Assembly (NCBI GenBank): GCA_016742075.1
Contig: JACVCL010000008.1
Location: forward strand, 1 to 44,645
Source of the DNA: Phycisphaerales bacterium
Lineage (GTDB): Bacteria > Planctomycetota > Phycisphaerae > Phycisphaerales > UBA1924
Length of the DNA: 44,645 bases
Direction: 5' to 3'
Program-made: the position numbers and the translations under genes
The notes under the pieces: generated by a model
Database searches by the model: none
What the model saw: only the letters and a program-made list of their open reading frames with translations
Told to the model about the DNA's origin: nothing
Part shown: piece after piece, positions 15,675-26,445 of the stretch
Layout: the number at the start of each line of letters is the position of its first letter
Position numbering within the stretch: position 1 is the stretch's first letter

Positions 15675-16394
15675 TCAGCCCTTCGGGCGGAGCGCCCGCG
15701 ACGCCTGCGCCGCGTAGGGCCACGCGGACGCCACGGTGATGACAACGGTCGTCCAGGCGACGGCGCGGACCCCGATCATCGCCCACTCCGGGAGCACCGG
15801 TGGCGTGTACCACACACCCGCCAGCGATCGGCTGCCCACCAGCAGGCCGAGCATCAGCAGCAGCAGAATCAGGGGGATGGCGAAGCTCTGAGCGATCATC
15901 TTCGCCTTGCCCGCCCAGTTCGCCGAAAAGTCGACGCCGCGCGACTCGGCCTCGGCACGAAGGCTGGTGACCAAGAGCTCGCGGGCGAGGATCACCACCG
16001 CCATCCACGGCAGCACGCCCGAGGCGGAGCGCCCCGCGGCATCCGAGAAATTCGGGCCCGCCAGCATGATGAACGCGCCCAAGACCAGCACCTTGTCGGC
16101 CAAGGGATCCATGATCCGCCCGAACACCGACTGGGCGTTCCAGCGGCGGGCCAGGTGCCCGTCGAGCCAGTCGGTGACCGCCGCGAGAATGAACAGGGCA
16201 AACGCCGCAACCAGCGCCCAGAGACGGGTGTCGGGAAAGCGATACACCGCGAGCATCCCGAGGCACGCCGCCCCCAAGATGAGCCGGCCCACGGTGAGCG
16301 CATTCGGCAGCCCTCGCCGATCGGTCAGGGAAAGCACCCCGACACCCCGATGAGGGGTGGTCGCTGGCGTCGGCGCTTGAAGGGTGCTGGGCAT
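15675..16394 (-). CDS. pgsA: CDP-diacylglycerol-glycerol-3-phosphate 3-phosphatidyltransferase
   Basis: 239 residues, somewhat longer than usual because of a 25-residue polar N-terminus. The CDP-alcohol phosphotransferase motif is complete: D78-G79-x2-A82-R83-x8-G92-x3-D96-x3-D100. The NALTVGRLILG start of helix 1 and several further hydrophobic helices fit the six-helix fold. It transfers a phosphatidyl group from CDP-diacylglycerol to glycerol-3-phosphate in the membrane, making phosphatidylglycerol phosphate. The next gene downstream is pgpA, the following enzyme. It is transcribed away from nuoJ. Confidence 0.93.
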   Translation of the reverse strand: MPSTLQAPTPATTPHRGVGVLSLTDRRGLPNALTVGRLILGAACLGMLAVYRFPDTRLWALVAAFALFILAAVTDWLDGHLARRWNAQSVFGRIMDPLADKVLVLGAFIMLAGPNFSDAAGRSASGVLPWMAVVILARELLVTSLRAEAESRGVDFSANWAGKAKMIAQSFAIPLILLLLMLGLLVGSRSLAGVWYTPPVLPEWAMIGVRAVAWTTVVITVASAWPYAAQASRALRPKG

Positions 16395-16649
16395 GCGATC
16401 GAACGACCGGCAGACGATACCGGGGCGCTCGTCACCGCGCCGCCCCCGACCGCGACCTCAACCCGGGAATCCCGGATCGTGCAGCGGTTGCCCTCCGACC
16501 GGAATCGCCTTATCTTGCGGACCCTTCCGCGCCACGGCCGCCCGACGGACGGCCCCGCGACGGTCCGAGGGGTCCCTGTTGGGGTGTATTCCCTCGCAGG
16601 GGCGAAGGGTGGTAGTCCGGTGGTGGGGGGGCATGGAGCAGTTTCGGGT
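16395..16649. other. Divergent intergenic region between pgsA and nuoJ
   Basis: 255 bases between divergent genes. On the minus strand, TATCGT lies 19 bases before the pgsA ATG and may be its -10 box. The plus-strand half carries the nuo promoter candidate described separately. The forward frame continuing upstream of nuoJ is open far into pgsA and pgpA but reads as an Arg/Pro/Gly-rich shadow, not as protein. Confidence 0.6.
16488..16515 (+). promoter_or_regulatory. Candidate promoter of nuoJKLMN
   Basis: TTGCCC (16488-16493), a 16-base spacer and TTATCT (16510-16515). The leader to the proposed nuoJ start would be about 130 bases. Confidence 0.5.
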
Positions 16650-17726
16650 TTGGAAGCGATCATCCATCCCATCGTCGTGTACGCCGGACTGGCTGTGGGG
16701 GCCGTGGGCGTGGCCATGGCAATGCCGCGGCCGCGGGTCAGCCCGCAAGTGATTGGGGCCCTGCTCGCGGCGGTGGGATTCGGCGTCATCTTCCTCTTCC
16801 TCGGCCTCCGGGCGGGCCGGGACAACCCCGGGGTGTTCTTCTATCTCTTCTCGCTGATAGGCCTCGGTTCGGCTTTGCGGGTGATCACCCACCCGCGGCC
16901 GGTCTACGCCGCGCTGTACTTCATCCTGACCATTCTCTCGAGCTCGGCGCTCTATCTGCTCATGCAGGCCGAGTTCATGGCCTTCGCGTTGATCATCATC
17001 TACGCCGGGGCCATCCTGATCACGTATCTGTTCGTGATCATGCTGGCCACGCAGGCGCCTACCGAGGAGCAGGTCGAGGCACTCAGCGAGTACGACGCGT
17101 TCAGCCGTGAGCCGGTGGTCGCCACCGCGGTCGGTTTCATCCTTCTCGGGGTGCTGACCGGCGTGATGGCGCGGGGGATTCAGGAGATCCGTCCCGCGTC
17201 GGGCGAGGGGCAGAAGCAGGCCGCGCTCGAGCGGATGCCGGGCAAGATCATCGAGTCGCTCCGCTCGGCGGGGGCCTTCGAGGTCTTCCTTGAGCCCACC
17301 AAGCAGGACCTCACCAACGCGCAGCAAGCGCTGGTCAACTGGACCCGCGGCGAGGTTTCGCTGCGTCTGCGGCCCGACGGCGGCCGACGGTTGGCCAAGG
17401 CCGTGGAGCGGCCCGAGTTCGCAGCGCTGTTCGGCGGAGCCGACCCGGCCCGGGCGGCCGCCGACAACCTCGCCACGGCCTCTGACGCCGACGTCGTGGT
17501 TCGCCTTCCCTCCTCGGTGAAGATGACGAACATCGAGGGTATCGGGTGGGACCTGATCGCCAAGCACCCGATGGCTCTCGAACTCGCGGGCGTGATCCTG
17601 CTCATGGCCATGCTGGGGGCGGTGGTGCTGGCCCGCAAGCAGATCGAGATCGGCGAGGCCGAGAAGGCCCAGGCCGCCGCCGGCCGGGCCGGCGGGGTGG
17701 GCATCGGCGGTGGGGGGGTGGTGTAA
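16650..17726 (+). CDS. nuoJ: NADH-quinone oxidoreductase subunit J, enlarged
   Basis: About 358 residues, versus roughly 165-200 in most bacteria. The N-terminal 170 residues are typical NuoJ: the GLGSALRVITHPRPVYAALYF region, then the conserved MAFALIIIYAGAILITYLFVIML helices with the pi-bulge region used in coupling. After the fourth helix there is a polar insertion of about 125 residues (roughly 175-298), then the last helix MALELAGVILLMAMLGAVVLA. The TTG at 16650 is proposed because it opens the first helix and follows GGAG at 16635-16638; GTG codons at 16584 and 16620 are alternatives. NuoJ is part of the proton-pumping membrane arm of complex I. First gene of nuoJKLMN. Confidence 0.9.
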   Translation: MEAIIHPIVVYAGLAVGAVGVAMAMPRPRVSPQVIGALLAAVGFGVIFLFLGLRAGRDNPGVFFYLFSLIGLGSALRVITHPRPVYAALYFILTILSSSALYLLMQAEFMAFALIIIYAGAILITYLFVIMLATQAPTEEQVEALSEYDAFSREPVVATAVGFILLGVLTGVMARGIQEIRPASGEGQKQAALERMPGKIIESLRSAGAFEVFLEPTKQDLTNAQQALVNWTRGEVSLRLRPDGGRRLAKAVERPEFAALFGGADPARAAADNLATASDADVVVRLPSSVKMTNIEGIGWDLIAKHPMALELAGVILLMAMLGAVVLARKQIEIGEAEKAQAAAGRAGGVGIGGGGVV

Positions 17727-17729
17727 GTG

Positions 17730-18131
17730 ATGGCTGCCCAGGAGCTTCCGGTCTTGATGGCGACGCTGGCCGACGGTCTGCACCTCTCCGTGCTCGCGGC
17801 GGCGGCCGAGCCCGCGGCGATCGCCCCCGCGATCGGCCTGTACCACTACCTGTTCGTCTCGGCCGCGCTCTTCGCCCTCGGCGTGATCGGCTTCCTGACG
17901 CGCCGCAACCTCATCATCATGTTCCTCTGCACCGAGATGATGTTCCAGGCGGCGGGGATCGCGCTGATCGCCTTCAGCCGCTTCCACCTCAACCACACGG
18001 GCGAGGTGTTCGTGATCTTCGTGCTCACCATCGCCGCGGCCGAGGCGGCGCTGGCGCTGGCGCTGGTCGTGCTGCTCTTCCGTCGCAAGGAGACCCTCGA
18101 CGCCAGCGAGTGGGCGGCGCTCAGGGGCTAA
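17730..18131 (+). CDS. nuoK: NADH-quinone oxidoreductase subunit K
   Basis: 133 residues with three transmembrane helices, the usual NuoK fold, plus about 35 extra N-terminal residues. The conserved glutamate of helix 2 is in LIIMFLCTEMMFQAAGIALIAF, and the second conserved glutamate in VLTIAAAEAALALALVVLLFRRK. These form part of the proton path between NuoJ and NuoN. GTG (17727) and ATG (17730) both directly follow the nuoJ stop; ATG is taken. The tight junction implies translational coupling. Confidence 0.93.
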   Translation: MAAQELPVLMATLADGLHLSVLAAAAEPAAIAPAIGLYHYLFVSAALFALGVIGFLTRRNLIIMFLCTEMMFQAAGIALIAFSRFHLNHTGEVFVIFVLTIAAAEAALALALVVLLFRRKETLDASEWAALRG

Positions 18132-18165
18132 AGGTCGGGACTCGGGAACCACCGAAGGGATTGGC

Positions 18166-20511
<2,346 letters not shown>

Positions 20512-20518
20512 ACCGGGC

Positions 20519-22138
20519 GTGCTGAGCTTTCTGCTGATCATCCCGCTGCTCTCCGCCCTGGCCATCGGCCTCGCCCCGGAGCGTGCCTCCAAGGGCCTGG
20601 CGATGCTGGGCTCGCTGCTCGCGCTCGCGGCCGGAGCGGCCGTGGTCGCCTCGTTCGACTGGGGCCGCGGCTCGGCCTTCCAGTTCGCCGCGGCGCTCCC
20701 GGTGGTGCCCGAGCTCGGCGTGACGCTGAGCCTCGGCGTCGACACCGTCGCCCTGTGGCTGGTGGTGCTGACGGTGATCCTCCAGCCGCTGTGCGTGCTG
20801 GGCAGCTTCTCGGCCATCACCGAGCGCACCCGCACCTACTACGCCTCGCTGATGGCTCTCCAGGCGGCGATGCTCGGCGTCTTCCTCGCCCGCGACCTCA
20901 TCTTCTTCTACGTGTGCTTCGAGTTCACGCTCGTGCCCATGTACGTGCTGATCAGCCTGTACGGCTCGACCAACCGCAGGAAGGCGGCCACCAAGTTCTT
21001 CCTCTACACGTTCACCGGCTCGATCATCGCGCTCGCGGGCCTGATCTACGTGGCCTGGGTGGCGGCCACGCGTGTGCCCGACGCGGCCGGCTGGACGTTC
21101 GACATCGCCACCCTGCGATCCGCCGCCCAGGCGCACCTCTCGCCGACCGAGCAGGGGTGGGTCATGCTGGCGATGATGGCGGGCTTCGCGGTGAAGGTGC
21201 CGCTGTTCCCCGTGCATACGTGGCTGCCGCTGGCCCACACCGAGGCGCCCACCGCGGGGTCGGTCATCCTTGCCGGCGTGCTGCTGAAGCTCGGCACCTA
21301 CGCTATCTACCGGTTCGTGCTGCCGTTTGTGCCGGTGGCGGTGGTCGAGTACGCCCACGTCGTCGCGGCCCTGTCGATCGTCGGCATCCTGTACGGCGGG
21401 CTCATCTGCTGGGTGCAGCGCGACGTCAAGAAGTTGGTGGCCTACTCGTCGGTCGCGCACCTGGGTTTCTGCATGCTGGGCATGTTCGCCCTCAACGCCG
21501 CGGGCGTTCAGGGCTCGATCCTCTACATGATCAACCACGGCCTCTCGACCGGGGCCCTGTTCTTCCTGATCGGCTTCATGTACGAGCGGTACCACACCCG
21601 CAGCCTCGAGGAGGTCGGCGGGCTGGGCTCGAAGATGCCGATCTGGTCGACGTTCATGGTGTTCTTCATGCTCGCCAGCGTCGGGCTGCCGGGGCTAAAT
21701 GGCTTCGTGAGCGAGTTCCTCTGCGTGATGGGCGCCTTCCAGAGCGGGGCCTACACGCTGGGCCCGGGCGGAACCGCCGGGCCGCTGGGGCCGTGGTACG
21801 CGTTCATCGCCGGCTTCGGCATGATCGTGGCCGCGATGTACCTGCTGTACATGACCGGGCGCATCGTCTTCGGCCCGCTCCGCGAGCCGCCCGGCCACGA
21901 CGACCATGGGCACGGCCACGCCGGCTCGCACGAGGGCGGGGGCCTTCCCGCCGATCTCACCGCCCGCGAGGTCGTGGTGCTGGCGCCCATCGCCGCCCTG
22001 TGCCTGTTCTTGGGTGTGTACCCCAAGCCGCTGATCGCGACGCTCGAGGGGCCGGTGAACGACAAGGTGCAGATGGTCCTGTCGCTGGGGAACGCGGCGG
22101 GCGCGGCCCCGGCCGGCGCCGCAGGGGGTGAGCGATGA
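20519..22138 (+). CDS. nuoM: NADH-quinone oxidoreductase subunit M
   Basis: 539 residues. The start is GTG at 20519, seven bases after the nuoL stop. Typical segments: FYVCFEFTLVPMYVLISLYG with the conserved functional glutamate, KKVPLFPVHTWLPLAHTEAP-like sequence (here VKVPLFPVHTWLPLAHTEAP), VQRDVKKLVAYSSVAHLGFC and a final set of helices. A short histidine-rich loop lies at residues 460-471, just before a helix. NuoM is an antiporter-like, proton-pumping subunit in the membrane arm. The stop overlaps the nuoN ATG (ATGA at 22135-22138). Confidence 0.95.
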   Translation: MLSFLLIIPLLSALAIGLAPERASKGLAMLGSLLALAAGAAVVASFDWGRGSAFQFAAALPVVPELGVTLSLGVDTVALWLVVLTVILQPLCVLGSFSAITERTRTYYASLMALQAAMLGVFLARDLIFFYVCFEFTLVPMYVLISLYGSTNRRKAATKFFLYTFTGSIIALAGLIYVAWVAATRVPDAAGWTFDIATLRSAAQAHLSPTEQGWVMLAMMAGFAVKVPLFPVHTWLPLAHTEAPTAGSVILAGVLLKLGTYAIYRFVLPFVPVAVVEYAHVVAALSIVGILYGGLICWVQRDVKKLVAYSSVAHLGFCMLGMFALNAAGVQGSILYMINHGLSTGALFFLIGFMYERYHTRSLEEVGGLGSKMPIWSTFMVFFMLASVGLPGLNGFVSEFLCVMGAFQSGAYTLGPGGTAGPLGPWYAFIAGFGMIVAAMYLLYMTGRIVFGPLREPPGHDDHGHGHAGSHEGGGLPADLTAREVVVLAPIAALCLFLGVYPKPLIATLEGPVNDKVQMVLSLGNAAGAAPAGAAGGER

Positions 22139-23817
22139 GCACGCCGCTGCTGATGACTATGCTCGGCGCGGCCGATCAGCCGCTGCCGATGGTTGAAAAG
22201 CTGCGATACCTGGTGCCGGAGATGATCCTGTTCATCGCCACCGTGGTGGTGATGATCGTGGGCCTCTCGCCGAACCGCGCGGTGCGGCGCAGCTGCGCCG
22301 CGGTGTCGATCGCCGGGCTGGCGGCCGCGGGGGCCGCGGCCGCCTTCGGGCCGGCCTTTGAGGGCGGCGTCCTTCCCGGGCTGATGCCCTTCGCCAAGGT
22401 GCTCATTGCCGCGGTGGGGGTGCTGCTGGTGATGGTCGTCACCGGCACCGTCGACCGCGACTTCGAGGGGGAGGTGTCCCGGGGCGCCGCGTTCGACGCC
22501 CTGCGCGGCAACCGGGCCGAGTTCTACGCCTTTGCGCTCTTCAGCCTCACCGGCCTGATGCTGGTGGCCAGCGCCGATGATCTGATCTGGCTCTTCCTGG
22601 CGCTCGAGCTCACCAGTCTGCCCACCTACGTGATGGTCTCGATCTCCACGGCCCGCTCGCGCAGCCAGGAGGCGGGCGTCAAGTACTTTTTCCTCGGCGC
22701 GTTCGGCGCGGCGATGTTCCTGTACGGCTTCGCCATGCTCTACGGCGCTACCGGCACCACCGCCCTGTACGGCCCGGGCTCGATCGCCGAGGTGCTCGCC
22801 GCGCGGGCGGCGTCGGGCGAGGGCCTGGGCATGCTGGCCACGCTGGGCCTGGTGCTCTCGATCGTCGGTGTGAGCTTCAAAATCGCCGCGGTGCCGATGC
22901 ACTTCTACACGCCTGATGTGTACGAGGGCGCCGCCAGCAGTGTCTCGGCCTTCCTGGCCTTCGTGCCCAAGGCGGCGGGCTTCCTCACGATCATCCTTCT
23001 TCTGGCCGCGGTGGGCTGGCACTTCGGCCCGGCGGGTACGGCGCTGCCCGAGCCCATCCGCGTCACCCTGTGGGTGATGGCCGCGCTCACCATGACGGTC
23101 GGCAACGTCCTGGCCGTGATGCAGAAGAGCGTCAAGCGGATGCTGGCCTACTCGTCGATCGCCCACTCGGGGTACATGCTGGTCGGGGTGATCGTCGGCC
23201 CCGGCTCGCAGGCCGGCGCGACGGGGAGCCTGCAGAGCAACGGTCTGGCTGCGGTGCTCTTCTACCTGCTGTGCTACGGCTTCATGAACCTCGGCGCCTT
23301 CGCGGTGCTGGCGGTGCTCGAGAAACGGTCGGGCGGCGAGCGGGAGGAGATCGAGACGGTCGAGGATCTCAAGGGCCTCTGCCGCACCCAGCCCCTCATG
23401 GGCTGGACGATGGTGCTCTGCGCCCTGTCGCTGCTCGGGCTTCCGCCGCTGCTGGGCTTCTGGGGCAAGTTCTTCCTGTTCACCTCGGCCATCGGCGCCG
23501 GCGAGATCGCCCTTGTCGTGGTCATGGGCCTGAACTCGGCGATCGCCGCGTACTACTACCTGCGGCTGGTCGGCGCCCCGCTGCTGGAATCCTCAGACGC
23601 CGGAGCCTCGTTCACCGAGGCGCCGGCCCCGGCCCGCAAGTGGGCCGCGGTACTCTCGGCCGCCAGCGTGCTCGTGCTGGTGCTCCCGGCTGGCTGGCTC
23701 ATTCAGCGGGCCAACAACGCCACCGGCGTGCGCCCGCCCACGACGCCGATGAAGGCCTCGGGCGGCACGGCCGACTCGGCTTCAACCAGCGCGCCCGCCG
23801 TCCGGGCCGCACGCTAA
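22135..23817 (+). CDS. nuoN: NADH-quinone oxidoreductase subunit N
   Basis: 560 residues, a little longer than usual. Typical segments: LFLALELTSLPTYVMVSIST with the conserved glutamate, EAGVKYFFLGAFGAAMFLYG, FKIAAVPMHFYTPDVYEGA, VMQKSVKRMLAYSSIAHSGY and LGLPPLLGFWGKFFLF. This is the third antiporter-like subunit of the complex I membrane arm. The C-terminal 60 residues after the last helix are Ala/Pro/Ser-rich and look disordered. Start: ATG at 22135 overlapping the nuoM stop. It is the last gene of the cluster. The bidirectional-looking hairpin downstream has its T-run on the other strand, serving rpmA. Confidence 0.95.
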   Translation: MSTPLLMTMLGAADQPLPMVEKLRYLVPEMILFIATVVVMIVGLSPNRAVRRSCAAVSIAGLAAAGAAAAFGPAFEGGVLPGLMPFAKVLIAAVGVLLVMVVTGTVDRDFEGEVSRGAAFDALRGNRAEFYAFALFSLTGLMLVASADDLIWLFLALELTSLPTYVMVSISTARSRSQEAGVKYFFLGAFGAAMFLYGFAMLYGATGTTALYGPGSIAEVLAARAASGEGLGMLATLGLVLSIVGVSFKIAAVPMHFYTPDVYEGAASSVSAFLAFVPKAAGFLTIILLLAAVGWHFGPAGTALPEPIRVTLWVMAALTMTVGNVLAVMQKSVKRMLAYSSIAHSGYMLVGVIVGPGSQAGATGSLQSNGLAAVLFYLLCYGFMNLGAFAVLAVLEKRSGGEREEIETVEDLKGLCRTQPLMGWTMVLCALSLLGLPPLLGFWGKFFLFTSAIGAGEIALVVVMGLNSAIAAYYYLRLVGAPLLESSDAGASFTEAPAPARKWAAVLSAASVLVLVLPAGWLIQRANNATGVRPPTTPMKASGGTADSASTSAPAVRAAR

Positions 23818-23862
23818 TCCCCAGGCTGCCCGGCAGCGTCCCCTCCACCAACTCCACCAACG

Positions 23863-23889
23863 AAAACACCCGCGGGCAAGCCGCGGGTG
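23863..23889 (-). terminator. Intrinsic terminator of rpmA (minus strand)
   Basis: A nine-base-pair stem (23867-23875 with 23881-23889) and a five-base loop. Read on the minus strand it is followed by TTTT (A-run at 23863-23866 on the plus strand) and a second pair of T. This orientation fits termination of rpmA transcripts, 35 bases after its stop. Confidence 0.75.
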
Positions 23890-23923
23890 CCGGTTGAAGC
23901 AGCAGACCGGGAAGAGCCCGGGT

Positions 23924-24208
23924 TCAGGCCTTCAGACGCTCGAGGTAGAAGGGGCGCGAAGCCTTGGCGTCGGCCGGATCGATGTGCACCTTCCGTCCGT
24001 CCCAGATCACCGTCCCCTCGCACAGAGCGAAGAGGGTGTCATCCTTGCCGGTGCCGACCATGAATCCGGGCTGCCACTTGGAGCCGCGCTGGCGGCAGAT
24101 GATCGAGCCCGCATTGGCCTTCTCGCCCGCGTAGAGCTTGACGCCCAGGTACTGCGGGTTCGAGTCGCGCCCGTTCTTGGTCGAGCCTTGGCCCTTCTTG
24201 TGTGCCAT
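23924..24208 (-). CDS. rpmA: 50S ribosomal protein L27
   Basis: 94 residues. The conserved N-terminus is [20 protein letters not shown], whose tail reaches the peptidyl-transferase centre, followed by [22 protein letters not shown] and the beta-barrel core. The ATG at 24208 was chosen because it begins this conserved tail and has GAGGA eight bases upstream; an in-frame start eight codons earlier is unlikely. There is no Firmicutes-type cleavable leader. rplU, normally directly upstream, is absent: the next minus-strand gene encodes an unrelated secreted protein. A terminator follows. Confidence 0.97.
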   Translation of the reverse strand: MAHKKGQGSTKNGRDSNPQYLGVKLYAGEKANAGSIICRQRGSKWQPGFMVGTGKDDTLFALCEGTVIWDGRKVHIDPADAKASRPFYLERLKA

Positions 24209-24283
24209 GAGCGTGATCCTCGTCGGGCCCACCCTAAACCAGGGTGGGCGGGGAAAGTTCGGGGTCGAGACTATAGCGGGGGG

Positions 24284-24913
24284 TCAGCGAAGAATCCAGC
24301 GGTCCTCGATCCGCTCCAGCGGGGCGTTCGACCGTGGGTCGAGTTCGCCCGAGATCCGATGCCGGAGCATCCGGACCTTCCGGAGGACCACCGTCGCGCC
24401 GTCCGTTGGCTTGCGGACCGAGCGGGTCTCCCCCGAGAACCCCGCGGCGTACACCGACGCCTCGGTCATCTTCAGGTCGTCGGCCGGCCAGATCACCAGG
24501 CCCTCACGGGCGTTCTCGGGGCCCTGAAGCAGCGAGCCCTGGACGTTGATTTCATCCTTCAGCAGCGGGTTGGCGACCGCCGCCAAGATGGCTTCGGTGG
24601 CCTCCCGGGGCACGTCGCGGCCCGAGCGAACGATGCGGCCGTTGCTGCCCACCAGCTCGAAGGACGGAGCGAAGACCAGGTCCTGGCCGGAGTTGTTCGT
24701 GACCTTGTAGGTCAGGAAAAAATACACCTTGGCTCCGCGTCCGGGGATGTCGATCGTCCGGACCCGAAGGTCCCCGGGCTCAATCTGCAGCTCCCACCGG
24801 CGCGGGACGGGGTCCGGCTCCGGGCCGGCCACGGCGAGGGGCTGCAGAGACGCCAGAACGGCGAAAAGCAGGGCGAGGGGCGCGATCGACAGGAGTCGGC
24901 GGCGGGTGGGCAT
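24284..24913 (-). CDS. Secreted protein of unknown function
   Basis: 209 residues. The ATG at 24913 begins a clear signal peptide: MPTRRRLL, a hydrophobic core and a likely cut after AVAG at about residue 30. The mature protein starts acidic/Pro-rich and contains a beta-rich segment, [22 protein letters not shown], that looks like an immunoglobulin-like or DUF-type beta sandwich, then [18 protein letters not shown]. The later part mixes strands and Arg-rich turns and ends with a Trp-Ile-Leu-Arg tail. No catalytic motif or metal site is visible. An upstream TACACT (minus strand, near 24942-24947) could be its -10 box. It lies upstream of rpmA on the same strand, with a 75-base gap. Family not recognised. 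Confidence 0.75.
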   Translation of the reverse strand: MPTRRRLLSIAPLALLFAVLASLQPLAVAGPEPDPVPRRWELQIEPGDLRVRTIDIPGRGAKVYFFLTYKVTNNSGQDLVFAPSFELVGSNGRIVRSGRDVPREATEAILAAVANPLLKDEINVQGSLLQGPENAREGLVIWPADDLKMTEASVYAAGFSGETRSVRKPTDGATVVLRKVRMLRHRISGELDPRSNAPLERIEDRWILR

Positions 24914-25005
24914 GGGTCCGGTTCTCGGTGCCTGTGGAGCCGCTAGTGTACGGGATCGGCCCCGCGGGGCAATCGGGGCGCTGGCGGCGCCCCCGGAGGA
25001 GGTTC

Positions 25006-25971
25006 GTGACCAAGGCCGGCACAGTTCCAAGCCCGTCGGCCGCGGCCGGCGAATACCCGGTGGAGCGGGTCGGGCCCTCATTGCAGGTGCAGGCGGCCGA
25101 GCGGCTGATGGCCGGCACCAGCCACACCGACCGGGACGCCGGCGAGCGGTTCCTTCAGGCCGCCCGGATTCACGGGATCGACATCGACCACCTCTGGGCC
25201 AGTGTTTCCCCCGACCGGCGGACGGTCCGTCAGGTGGCTCTGGTGGTGCCCGGGGCGGGCCGCACCGCGATGGTCTTCACCAGCAATCCGCGGCGGCCGG
25301 CCGAGGAGTTCGAGCTGGGAGCGGTCATCGCCCGGGGGTGCGACGACGTGGGCGGGGCCAGGCTGGGGCAGACGCTGCTCGATCTCACCGAGACAGGGGC
25401 CCGGTCGGCATTCGGGCACGCCGGCTTCCGCGAACTGGCCCGACTGGCGTACATGCGTCGGGAACGCCCGGGTCCGGGCGAGCTCGATGGCCTGGCATCG
25501 CGGGAGCTTCCCGCCGACGTGGAGATGACGCCCTGGCGGACCGGCAACGACGGCGATCTGCTCGCCGCGCTCGCCGCGAGCTACGTTGACACGCTGGACT
25601 GCCCCGAGCTGTGCGGCCTTCGCGAGCCGGCCGACGTTCTCGAGAGCCACAAGCGCACGGGCGCGTTCGACCAGCACCTGTGGTGGGTGGTCAGGCATCA
25701 GGGGCGGCCCGAGGGGGCGGTTCTGCTGAGCCCCAGCCCGGAGCAGGGAACAGTGGAACTCGTGTATCTGGGGCTCGGCGTGGGGTTGAGGGGCAAGGGG
25801 TTGGGGTCGGTGCTGCTGGCCCGGGCGATGTCGAGACTCGTGGCGCGGACCGAGCAGGCGGTGACGCTCGCGGTGGACCTGCGGAACACGCCGGCCCGGC
25901 GGCTCTACGAGCGGCTGGGTTTCGCCGAGTTCGCCCAGCGTCTGGCGATGGTGAAGCCGCTTCCACGGTGA
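25006..25971 (+). CDS. GNAT-family N-acetyltransferase
   Basis: 321 residues. The GTG at 25006 was chosen because GGAGGAGG (24995-25002) sits directly upstream; an upstream frame extension would be Arg-rich and unlike protein. The C-terminal third is a GNAT acetyl-CoA-binding domain: VYLGLGVGLRGKGLGSVLL (near 250-270) contains the RGKGLG pyrophosphate loop, and the final NTPARRLYERLGFAEF is the typical last motif. The N-terminal 170 residues show no clear GNAT signature of their own but may be a degenerate first domain, as in tandem-GNAT proteins. The substrate is unknown. It is the gene just before the putative replication origin. Confidence 0.82.
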   Translation: MTKAGTVPSPSAAAGEYPVERVGPSLQVQAAERLMAGTSHTDRDAGERFLQAARIHGIDIDHLWASVSPDRRTVRQVALVVPGAGRTAMVFTSNPRRPAEEFELGAVIARGCDDVGGARLGQTLLDLTETGARSAFGHAGFRELARLAYMRRERPGPGELDGLASRELPADVEMTPWRTGNDGDLLAALAASYVDTLDCPELCGLREPADVLESHKRTGAFDQHLWWVVRHQGRPEGAVLLSPSPEQGTVELVYLGLGVGLRGKGLGSVLLARAMSRLVARTEQAVTLAVDLRNTPARRLYERLGFAEFAQRLAMVKPLPR

Positions 25972-26445
25972 TGGCGTCCCGCGGTCGGATTTTTCCACCG
26001 CTTCCGCGGGCCGCATCGTCGCGGCATGTGGATGAGTGTGGACAGATGTGGAGTGCGCGGCTCGCGAAGTTTTTTTTCGCGTGCACCCTCGCGGAATTCC
26101 GGCGTTGTGACACGCGTCGCGCCGACGCAAGGGGGGCGCGACGGTTGACCGAGGGCCGTCTCGCATTACTCTGCGTGCGTGGATCAACGGATGGTCGCCA
26201 GCCCGACACCGACGACTCCCCGCGGGACCCGAGCGGTTCCGTCGCGACAGACGACGACTGCGTGAAACGCCCCGGCGCGGCGTGCCCCTCTGCAAAGGGA
26301 ATCACGTCGCAGCGGTGGTATCGTCGTCTCTCCGGGATGAGCCGCGGGACTGAGGGCTGATCGGGAACGGACTCGCCTGTTGCTCGTGATGGCCCGTCTG
26401 CGCCGAGGGATCGGCGCCGGCGTCTGCGACAAAGGCGGTGGTGAG
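25972..26445. other. oriC: Putative replication origin and dnaA leader
   Basis: 474 bases with no convincing gene. DnaA-box-like nonamers: TTTTCCACC (25991-25999), then TGTGGATGA (26027-26035), TGTGGACAG (26037-26045) and TGTGGAGTG (26047-26055) at exact ten-base steps, and CGTGGATCA (26178-26186). The consensus is TTATCCACA or its complement TGTGGATAA, so the best site has one mismatch. A run of eight T (26070-26077) bordered by CGCGAA and TTCGCG is the most A/T-rich spot and could begin duplex opening. A dnaA promoter candidate follows. Position beside dnaA supports an origin; the boxes are imperfect, so this is an inference. Confidence 0.5.
26145..26172 (+). promoter_or_regulatory. Candidate dnaA promoter
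   Basis: TTGACC (26145-26150), a 16-base spacer and TACTCT (26167-26172). A DnaA-box-like CGTGGATCA begins six bases downstream (26178), near the expected start of transcription, which would fit autoregulation by DnaA. Confidence 0.55.

Noticed and set aside
15339-16649. Long plus-strand frame upstream of nuoJ, continuous with it
   Set aside because: This part overlaps pgpA and pgsA in antisense, is Arg/Pro-rich, and the nuoJ homology begins only near 16650.
26062-26081. CGCGAA...TTCGCG inverted repeat with T-run as a terminator of the GNAT gene
   Set aside because: The T-run is inside the loop rather than after the stem, and the stem is only six pairs; it fits the origin region better.
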